Shown piece by piece: positions 57,406-64,000 of a stretch of 64,000 bases of DNA. Location of the stretch: positions 248,001 to 312,000 of the forward strand of contig NZ_CABPSH010000002.1 of the NCBI RefSeq assembly GCF_902459725.1, written 5' to 3'. The stretch comes from Pandoraea eparura (GTDB lineage: Bacteria > Pseudomonadota > Gammaproteobacteria > Burkholderiales > Burkholderiaceae). Positions within the stretch are counted from its first letter, which is position 1, and the number at the start of each line of letters is the position of its first letter. Both the position numbers and the translations under genes were made by a program. The notes under the pieces were generated by a model that made no database searches, was not told the DNA's origin, and was given only the letters and a program-made list of their open reading frames with translations.

Positions 57406-58764
57406 TCACTCGCTACCGGATGCCGTGGGTAACGCGGCTCGGCGCGTGGCCAACGCATAGCAAAGGAAGCTGGCGATCGCCGCGACGGTGCCCACCATCG
57501 CCAGCGCCGTGCCCAGACTGCCTGGCGTTTTTCCAAGGTGCTCGTTGATCGCTCCAACCGCAAACGGACCGACACTGCCGCTGATGGCGTTGGTCATGAA
57601 AACGAGCAACGCTATCGCTCGGCCGCGCATCCGGTTCGGCAGCGCGATCTGAAGCGGCACGGGCGCGAGCGCCATCGCAATGCTGGCCGCGAAGGCGCAC
57701 GCGCCATACAGCACGACTGCCGCCAGACTATGACTCATCAGCGGCATCGCGAACGCGGCGGGAATCAGGATGGCCGCACCGCCAGTGGACAAACCCAGCA
57801 CCCGGCGCAGCGCACTACGATCGGTCGCACGCGCTGCGAGCAGACCCGCACACACCACACCGAGCATGCCGCCCAGCATATAGGCTGGCGCCGCCAGTTC
57901 GCCGACCGTCCGGGCGTCAAGCTGGAACTTGCGCATGAGTAGCGCCGGAAACCAGGCAGCGTGGGCGTAGAAAAGCGTGATCAGCGCCACATACGCCGCA
58001 AAGTACGGCAGGCAAAAGCGATTCCTCACGAAGAGTTCGCGCATCACTTCCCGCATCGACGGCAAGTCGTCCTTGCCCGCGGCACCGGCATGCCCAAGGC
58101 CGCGACGCATGGGTTCACGCACCGTGAACAACACCAAGGCGCTCAGCAGGAAGCCCGGCAGACCGACAGCCACGAACACGGACTGCCACGGCGTCAGTCC
58201 ATAGGTGGCCAACCAGGCGCTGGCGGCGTGATCGCTGCTCAGAGCAAACAGGAAGCCGCCGCCGGACAACGCCAGCCCGCCGCCGACATACGGCCCCAGC
58301 ATGAAGATGCTGCTGGCGCGGGTGACCTTTCGGGGGGCGAAGAGATCGCTGAAGATCGACAGCACGGCGGGGCTGAGCGCCGCTTCCGCCACGGCCGTAC
58401 CGGCGCGCGCGAGCAACAGCTCGGTAAAGTGGGTCGCAAACCCGCACAGCACCGTCGACGCGCCCCAGATCGCCACGCAGGCCGCGATCAGCTTCACACG
58501 ATTGGCTCGGTCGACCCAGCGCGCCACGAAGACGCCCGCCGTGGCGTAGCACAGGGTGAACGATAAACCTTGCATCAGACCGATTTGCACATCGGTGAGC
58601 CCCAGCGTTTGCTTGATCGGCTGCACGAGAATGCTGACGACCTGACGGTCGAGATAGGAAAACGCAAAACAAACAAAAAACAGCAGCACCACATAGCTGA
58701 AGTAGCCGGCGTGTCCGCGTTGCGCATCTTCCGGCGTGGCGATGAGGGTGGGGTGAGCGCTCAT
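57406..58764 (-). CDS. MFS transporter, spinster-like
   Basis: 452 aa with twelve predicted helices. YLDRQVVSILVQPIKQTLGLTD at the first loop and GLMQGLSFTLCYATAGVFVARW are the spinster-type MFS pattern. ATG at 58764 with CAGGA before it; longer upstream sequence is not conserved. It lies between a deacylase and an MBL hydrolase on the same strand (58830 downward to 56469), a probable three-gene operon. Confidence 0.86.
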   Translation of the reverse strand: MSAHPTLIATPEDAQRGHAGYFSYVVLLFFVCFAFSYLDRQVVSILVQPIKQTLGLTDVQIGLMQGLSFTLCYATAGVFVARWVDRANRVKLIAACVAIWGASTVLCGFATHFTELLLARAGTAVAEAALSPAVLSIFSDLFAPRKVTRASSIFMLGPYVGGGLALSGGGFLFALSSDHAASAWLATYGLTPWQSVFVAVGLPGFLLSALVLFTVREPMRRGLGHAGAAGKDDLPSMREVMRELFVRNRFCLPYFAAYVALITLFYAHAAWFPALLMRKFQLDARTVGELAAPAYMLGGMLGVVCAGLLAARATDRSALRRVLGLSTGGAAILIPAAFAMPLMSHSLAAVVLYGACAFAASIAMALAPVPLQIALPNRMRGRAIALLVFMTNAISGSVGPFAVGAINEHLGKTPGSLGTALAMVGTVAAIASFLCYALATRRAALPTASGSE

Positions 58765-58829
58765 GAGAAAGTCCTGTTTGACATGCAACGTGTCGAAGTG
58801 ATGGAGGGCGGGGGCGGGCGCGGTATGCG

Positions 58830-59846
58830 TCAATCCCGGTGGCTGTCGCTGGCGAGCAATGCGATGCAGTCGCCCGGTTCCACCCGGGCGAACGTGCGCA
58901 TGCACATCACCGTGCCGTCGCTGCGGAAGGCGATTTCGCGGGGTACCTCCCACGGGGCGTGCGGATCGAACAGGCGTCCGGCCAGTTGCCCTTGGCGCAC
59001 GTCCTCGCCCAATCGGAACGCGGGCTCGAACACTCCGCCCACCGGCGCATAGACGTAATGCCTCGGCCCGTGAACCGCCATGACGCGTGTGTCGAGCGCC
59101 GGCGTCGGGATGTCCTCCGACGTGACGCCCAGCACGCGCAAAACGCGTCGCAAACCGGTTTCGACGATGGCGAGATTGGCGGCGTCGCAACCCGCGCCAC
59201 CGCCGAATTCGCCGCAGAGAAACAGTTTGTCGTGGCGTTGCGCCGCGGCGCCGAAGGTGCGGTCTTCGCCGAGCAGATCCATGACCATTGTGTATGGCGC
59301 ACCAAACGCACGGACCAACTGCAGATAGATGTCTCGGCGCGCCGCATCGGCGGGTGGCGCGGCCAGCAACGTGGGCGCATGATCGAACGATGCCCCGCCC
59401 GCGTGCAAGTCGATCACGACGTCGGCGCGGGGCAGCAGCTCGCTTTCCACGTAGTGCGCGATCATCTCGGTCGGCTGCCCATTGCGCGCACCGGGAAACA
59501 GCCGATTCAGGTTGCCCTTGTCGATGGGGGACGTCCGTGTGCCGTTCGCGAACGCCGGAAAATTCAGTCCTGGAATCAGGATCAACCGGCCGCGAATCGA
59601 CATGTCGGGCAGGCGCCGCATCAGCTTCATCAGGGCGATGGGACCTTCGTATTCGTCGCCGTGATTACCGCCCGTGAGCAGCACCGTGGGCCCCGTGGCC
59701 GAGCCCGCGTTCAACACGGCCACCGGAATGGGGATGTGACCGTAAGCGGATCGGTCGTGAGAGTAAGGCAAGCGCAGCGTGCCGGTCTGAAGACCGGTGC
59801 GATCGTAGTCGATATCGGAAGCGATCAGGGAAGCAGAGTTTTGCAT
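58830..59846 (-). CDS. Succinylglutamate desuccinylase/aspartoacylase-family deacylase (DoeB-like)
   Basis: 338 aa M14-type zinc hydrolase. Metal and catalytic motifs: GGNHGDEYEGP (HxxE) near residue 60-70 and VIDLHAGG near 144-151; the C-terminal half forms a beta domain (VYAPVGGVFEPAFRLGEDV). Members remove acyl groups from N-acylated amino acids, e.g. DoeB on N-acetyl-2,4-diaminobutyrate. The substrate here is unknown. The divergent LysR at 60896 is convergent in orientation only by strand; it is read the same way and lies upstream. Confidence 0.85.
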   Translation of the reverse strand: MQNSASLIASDIDYDRTGLQTGTLRLPYSHDRSAYGHIPIPVAVLNAGSATGPTVLLTGGNHGDEYEGPIALMKLMRRLPDMSIRGRLILIPGLNFPAFANGTRTSPIDKGNLNRLFPGARNGQPTEMIAHYVESELLPRADVVIDLHAGGASFDHAPTLLAAPPADAARRDIYLQLVRAFGAPYTMVMDLLGEDRTFGAAAQRHDKLFLCGEFGGGAGCDAANLAIVETGLRRVLRVLGVTSEDIPTPALDTRVMAVHGPRHYVYAPVGGVFEPAFRLGEDVRQGQLAGRLFDPHAPWEVPREIAFRSDGTVMCMRTFARVEPGDCIALLASDSHRD

Positions 59847-60002
59847 GACGAGAGAGTGAAAAGCCAGGCAACGCCTAGGGTGAATTCACTATCGCAGACG
59901 CAAAAATGCTTGACCAATGCCGTTCATTGACCAGGGTGATGCCTCAAACGCATCGCCCGCGGTGGCGGCGTTTGCCGCCGCGTTCCGTCGTCCCCGTGGT
60001 CG

Positions 60003-60896
60003 TCAGGCCGCCTGAACGCTCGCCAACTGCTCGATGAACCGCTGCAAGGCAGGCTGCGGCGGATGCTGGGCCGAGTGGCAGAACGCCAATGGCAATCGCA
60101 CCGAGAGATCGCGGATGGCGGCGAAGCGCACGCGTGCCGGCGGTCGGTCGCGGTTCGCGTCGTTGACGATCGCCAGCCCGACACCCGCAGACACTAGCGA
60201 GAGGATCGCCGCCTCTGTTGACACTTCCTGACGGATGTCGAGCGTCAAGCCGCGCTCGGCGCACGCGGCGATCAAACGATCGTAGTAGGCGGGATAAACC
60301 GCGCGCGGAAAAGCCACGAAGGGGTGGGCGCGAAGCGACGCGACGTCCACGTCGCCCTCTCGCCCCAACGGCCAGTCCACGGGCACCGCGAGGACGACAT
60401 CGTGTTCGAGCAAGGGCACCTCGGCGCAGCCTTCTCGCAATGCGCCGAAGCGATAACAAAACCCGCCGTCCAGCGTACCGGCCGCGATGGCGTCGAGCTG
60501 CTCGGGCGTGTTCATGGGTATCAGTTCGAGCGCCACTTCCGGCGTGGCGCGCTGAAAGGCATTGAAGGTGGCGGGCACCAGACCATTCCAGGAAGCGTTC
60601 TCGACAAAGCCGATGCGCAACCGGCCGGTGACGCCCGACGCAAGACGCCGCGCGGTACGGTTCGCGTTTTCGACCCGGGCCAGGATGTCACGGGCTTCGG
60701 CGAGGTAGGCTGTGCCGGCCGCGGTCAGCACAAGGCCGCGAGCCGTACGCGTGAAGAGCGCTGCCCCGATGGTCTCTTCGAGATCCCGGATCTGCCGGGA
60801 CACGGCCGGTTGCGTCACGTGCAGAATCTCGGACGCCGCACGCACGCTCAGTTGCTCTGCCACCGCAATGAAGTATCGAAGATGCCTGAGTTCCAT
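60003..60896 (-). CDS. LysR-family transcriptional regulator
   Basis: 297 aa, ATG at 60896 (MELRHLRYFIAVAEQLSVRA), the standard start for the subgroup that includes BenM/CatM-like proteins. HTH with HVTQPAVSRQIRDLEETIG; effector domain LRIGFVENASWNGLVPATFN. On the same strand as, and 156 bases upstream of, the deacylase-MFS-MBL operon, which it may regulate. GST is divergent. Confidence 0.88.
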   Translation of the reverse strand: MELRHLRYFIAVAEQLSVRAASEILHVTQPAVSRQIRDLEETIGAALFTRTARGLVLTAAGTAYLAEARDILARVENANRTARRLASGVTGRLRIGFVENASWNGLVPATFNAFQRATPEVALELIPMNTPEQLDAIAAGTLDGGFCYRFGALREGCAEVPLLEHDVVLAVPVDWPLGREGDVDVASLRAHPFVAFPRAVYPAYYDRLIAACAERGLTLDIRQEVSTEAAILSLVSAGVGLAIVNDANRDRPPARVRFAAIRDLSVRLPLAFCHSAQHPPQPALQRFIEQLASVQAA

Positions 60897-61079
60897 GGTC
60901 CGGCCGAGGAAGGGGCTTCGTGTCTCGCCACCGAAGACAGCCTCCGCGCGACGGCACAAAGTGCGAGCAGTCTACCGGAAAAGCCCGACGCCACCGTGCC
61001 CGGCAAGCCTGACGACTTGGCGGTATATTGATCGTCCCGCGGCGCTGCGCGTCGCTTCCTCACGAACGCATCGATCCCC

Positions 61080-61799
61080 ATGTCCGATCTGTCCGCCGAT
61101 TTGTCCCAGTTCCCCATCACCCGCAAGTGGCCGGCTGTGCATCCCGAGCGTCTGCAACTGTATTCGCTGCCCACGCCCAACGGCGTGAAGGTGTCGATCA
61201 TGCTCGAAGAAATCGGGCTGCCCTATGAAGTGCATCTGGTGAGCTTTCAGACCGACGACCAGCTCTCGCCGGCGTTCCTGTCGCTCAATCCGAACAACAA
61301 GATTCCCGCGATCCTCGATCCGAACGGCCCCAACGGCAAACCAATGCCACTGTTCGAGTCGGGCGCGATTCTCTGGTACCTCGCCGAGAAGACCGGCACG
61401 TTGCTGCCCGCCGATCCGGCCGCGCGTTACGAGACGCTGCAATGGGTAATGTTCCAGATGGGAGGCGTCGGGCCGATGTTCGGCCAGGTCGGCTTCTTCC
61501 ACAAGTTCGCGGGCAAGGACTTCGAGGACAAGCGTCCGCGCGACCGGTACGTGAACGAAGCGAAGCGTCTGCTCGCGGTGCTAGACGCCCGTCTGGCGAC
61601 GCACGCCTGGATCATGGGTGACGAGTACACCATCGCCGACATCGCCACGTTCCCGTGGATCCGAAACCTCGTCGGCTTCTACGAGGCGGCCGAGTTGGTC
61701 GGTTTCCAAGAGTTCAAGCACGTGAAACGCGCGCTCGACGCGTTCGTCGCACGCCCCGCCGTGATTCGCGGGCTCGACATTCCGAAACGTTCTGCCTGA
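61080..61799 (+). CDS. Glutathione S-transferase, Nu/YfcG-like
   Basis: 239 aa. Thioredoxin-like N-terminal domain with LYSLPTPNGVKVSIMLEEIG, NPNNKIPAILDPNG and FESGAILWYLAEKTG (Glu-Ser glutathione site); helical C-terminal domain with YTIADIATFPWI. The TPNGxKV and NPNNKIP pattern matches YfcG/Ure2p-like GSTs with disulfide-reductase activity. Stands alone, divergent from LysR. Confidence 0.9.
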   Translation: MSDLSADLSQFPITRKWPAVHPERLQLYSLPTPNGVKVSIMLEEIGLPYEVHLVSFQTDDQLSPAFLSLNPNNKIPAILDPNGPNGKPMPLFESGAILWYLAEKTGTLLPADPAARYETLQWVMFQMGGVGPMFGQVGFFHKFAGKDFEDKRPRDRYVNEAKRLLAVLDARLATHAWIMGDEYTIADIATFPWIRNLVGFYEAAELVGFQEFKHVKRALDAFVARPAVIRGLDIPKRSA

Positions 61800-61923
61800 G
61801 CGCGCCAATCCGGCCGGGGCATCGAGGCGATGGCCGGCAGGTGAATGCGAAGCGGCGCGATGATCGTTAGGCGCCCGCCGGACGCTGGATCGACGACCGG
61901 CAGGGTGAGCCTTGCTGCATTGG

Positions 61924-64000
61924 CTACGGCGAAACCGCGCTGGACGCGGCCGGCGACGACGGCGTCACTGGCTGAGCCGACGGCGACGCCACGCCGCCCA
62001 CCGAACCGGAGGGCGTGGTGGTGCCGTTCGACGACGTCCCGCCCGGACCATTCCACTCGCCCGGCACGCCCGGAATCGTGGTGCCATGCGGCGTGCTCGC
62101 TGGCAGTCCCGACTCAGGCTGCGCCAGCACGGCCGACGCGACCGGCACCGGCAGCGGCCCGCTATCGCTCGCGATGGCGGGCGCGGTGTCCGCGGGGGCG
62201 CGCGTAGGCGCCGCCGCACGCTTTACAGGCGCTTTCGCCTTGTGCGCCGGTTCGGGGGACTTCGCAAAAAGCCCCGTCACCCAATCCGAGGCGCGCGTCC
62301 ACCAGTCGCTGTACCAATGGTGATTGTCCGGCGCTTCGAACTTCGCATTCGCATCGATCACCTTCGAGCGCAGCGCCCGCGAGAACACATCGCCGACGAT
62401 CGGCAGCGCGCTATGCGCGCCCTGCCCCCAGTAATCGCTGCGCAGCGTCACGCGACTGTCGTTGAAGCCAACCCACGCGCCCGCCACCAACTGCGGCTGC
62501 ATGAGGATGAACCAGCCATCGGCGTTGTCTTGCGTCGTGCCGGTCTTGCCCGCCACATCGGCGCGAATGCCGAAGCGCGTGCGAATCGCATTGCCCGTGC
62601 CGCGATTGATGACACTGCGCAGGGTATCGAGCAGCGTGTAGTCGTCGTTTACGGAGAGCGCCCGCTCGGCGCGCGCCGGTGAGAACGTGGCGAGCACGTC
62701 GCCCGCGCTGTTCGTGATCTCGGTGACCATCGTCGGTTCGCGATACTCGCCGCCATCCGCAATGGTGCCGTACGCGGCCACCATCTCCTTGAGCGAGACG
62801 GGGCTCGTGCCCAGCGCCAGCGACGGCACCGCATCGAGCTTGCTCTCGCGCACGCCCATCGCCCGGGCCAGTCCGGCCACGCGCGACGGCCCCACGTCCT
62901 GCATCAGTTGTGCCGTGACGGTGTTGCGCGATTGCGCCAGCGCGTCTCGCAAGGTCATGGGCTTGTTGGTCGGCGCAGTGTCGTCGCTCGGTCGCCAGAT
63001 CTCGCCGCCCGCAAGCGGGATGTCGACGACCTGGTCGACGATGGTGTCGTCGGGTGTTCTGCCCTTGGCGAAGGCCGCGCCATACACGAACGCCTTGAAC
63101 GTCGATCCCGGCTGACGGCGCGCCTGCTGAACGTGATCGAACGGATCGGTCGTAAAGTCGCGGCTGCCGACCCACGCGCGAATCTCACCCGTGCGCGGAT
63201 CGATCGCCAGAAAACCGGCCTGCACCCGGGTCTTCGTCGTGCGCAGATTCTGCATGAATGTTTTGTCGGCGAGCAGGCGCTTCATCGCAGCGTCGGGCGC
63301 TTCGCCCCCCGCCACCGCGTTGCGATACTCGGCCGATTCGCGCACGAACGCATGCACCAGTGCCGCACTGTCGCGCCAGCCGCCGCGCGCCGACCAGTTC
63401 GCGTCGGCAATGCCCTGCAACTGATTGGCCTGATGCGTAAGCGCCTGCGTCGCCATCGTCTGCAAGCGCGAGTCGATGGTCGTATGCACGACGAGGCCGT
63501 CGGAATAAATGTTGTAATCGTGACGATCGGCCCAGCCGATGAGCCACTTGCGCAATTGCTGGGCAAAGTGCGGTGCGGGTCCCGGCTCCTCGGTCTGTCG
63601 TTCGAAGTCGATGCGCAGCGGGCGCTTCTGCAACGCGGCGAGCTTCGACGCGTCGAGCCCCCCGAACTTGACCATCTGGGCGAGCACGGTATTGCGACGT
63701 TGCAGCGCACGCTCGGGGTTGATCACCGGGTTGTAGTAACTGTTGCCCTTGAGCATGCCGACGAGCGTGGCAGCTTGGAGCAAATCGAGCTGATCGGCGG
63801 ACTTGTCGAAGTACGTGCGCGCGGCCATCTCGATGCCGTACGCGTTGTACAGGAACGGCACCGTGTTCAGGTACGTCTCGAGAATCTCGGGTTTCGTATA
63901 GAGCGCTTCGATCTTCAGCGCGGTGATCGCTTCCTTGAGCTTGCGCGTGAGCGTGGGCGCACGGCCGATCTCGTCCGGATACAGATTGCGGGCGAGTTGC
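61924..64000 (-). CDS. mrcA: Class A penicillin-binding protein, C-terminal part (runs off the window)
   Basis: At least 691 aa. The N-terminus (membrane anchor and first glycosyltransferase motifs) lies beyond 64000. Visible first is the late GT51 region (TRKLKEAITALKIEALYTKP, FYNAYGIEMAARTYFDK-like VPFLYNAYGIEMAARTYF). The transpeptidase follows with STFK (in RQPGSTFKAF), SRN (AQSRNTV) and KTG (AGKTGTTQDN). The enzyme polymerises and cross-links peptidoglycan. A 100-residue Pro/Ala/Ser/Thr/Gly-rich tail after the transpeptidase (PTRAPADTAPAIASDSG...) is unusual for PBP1A. Stop TAG at 61924-61926. Confidence 0.88.
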   Translation of the reverse strand, partial: QLARNLYPDEIGRAPTLTRKLKEAITALKIEALYTKPEILETYLNTVPFLYNAYGIEMAARTYFDKSADQLDLLQAATLVGMLKGNSYYNPVINPERALQRRNTVLAQMVKFGGLDASKLAALQKRPLRIDFERQTEEPGPAPHFAQQLRKWLIGWADRHDYNIYSDGLVVHTTIDSRLQTMATQALTHQANQLQGIADANWSARGGWRDSAALVHAFVRESAEYRNAVAGGEAPDAAMKRLLADKTFMQNLRTTKTRVQAGFLAIDPRTGEIRAWVGSRDFTTDPFDHVQQARRQPGSTFKAFVYGAAFAKGRTPDDTIVDQVVDIPLAGGEIWRPSDDTAPTNKPMTLRDALAQSRNTVTAQLMQDVGPSRVAGLARAMGVRESKLDAVPSLALGTSPVSLKEMVAAYGTIADGGEYREPTMVTEITNSAGDVLATFSPARAERALSVNDDYTLLDTLRSVINRGTGNAIRTRFGIRADVAGKTGTTQDNADGWFILMQPQLVAGAWVGFNDSRVTLRSDYWGQGAHSALPIVGDVFSRALRSKVIDANAKFEAPDNHHWYSDWWTRASDWVTGLFAKSPEPAHKAKAPVKRAAAPTRAPADTAPAIASDSGPLPVPVASAVLAQPESGLPASTPHGTTIPGVPGEWNGPGGTSSNGTTTPSGSVGGVASPSAQPVTPSSPAASSAVSP

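Overview
This 64 kb window comes from a high-GC Gram-negative chromosome. The gene families and their order (malonate decarboxylase, taurine/Xsc, PcaIJF, long-form LeuA, OpgG, many IclR and LysR regulators) point to the Burkholderiaceae, probably Pandoraea or a close relative; the genus is an inference. I see no phage, insertion sequence, CRISPR array, tRNA or rRNA. Almost everything is catabolic or transport chromosome.

Layout. (1) 1-5931: biotin-independent malonate decarboxylase operon, mdcA (tail only)-B-C-D-E, then the malonate importer madLM, then mdcG-H. (2) 6048-6428: a decayed yddG-type exporter. (3) 6525-19182: taurine regulon: a MocR regulator (tauR) divergent from tauABC, an amino-acid permease, a two-gene taurine dehydrogenase (tauY, tauX), xsc, pta and a TauE-type exporter. 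Together they take taurine to sulfoacetaldehyde, then to acetyl phosphate plus sulfite, then to acetyl-CoA, and export sulfite. (4) 19192-23803: a CobS/CobT-like AAA+/VWA pair without CobN, flanked by two IclR regulators. (5) 24148-27191: GMC dehydrogenase plus MHS-family transporter. (6) 27559-33476: a degenerate EAL protein, an OYE-family reductase with a divergent LysR, and a tartrate/D-malate dehydrogenase with a divergent LysR. (7) 33565-40202: periplasmic beta-glucosidase, OpgG without OpgH, an aromatic-acid MFS transporter and a small secreted repeat protein.

(8) 40300-45379: two coupled IclR regulators divergent from an unusual metallo-beta-lactamase-fold protein, an FAD aromatic hydroxylase and a DUF2783-like protein, probably an uncharacterised aromatic catabolic unit. 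(9) 45505-49265: pcaR divergent from pcaI-pcaJ-pcaF, the last steps of the beta-ketoadipate pathway. (10) 49430-51373: leuA preceded by a leucine leader peptide. (11) 51507-56356: Lrp regulator, hppD, aroP-type permease and tyrB, a tyrosine/phenylalanine uptake and degradation set. (12) 56469-61799: MBL hydrolase, MFS transporter, succinylglutamate-desuccinylase-like deacylase, LysR, GST. (13) 61924-64000: C-terminal part of a class A penicillin-binding protein.

The regulatory DNA is informative. A 24-bp promoter block is almost identical in front of xsc and of the IclR gene at 22138. Strong palindromes lie before pcaI, madL, the MBL/FAD unit and the GMC gene. Intrinsic terminators sit inside two operons (xsc|pta and pcaJ|pcaF).
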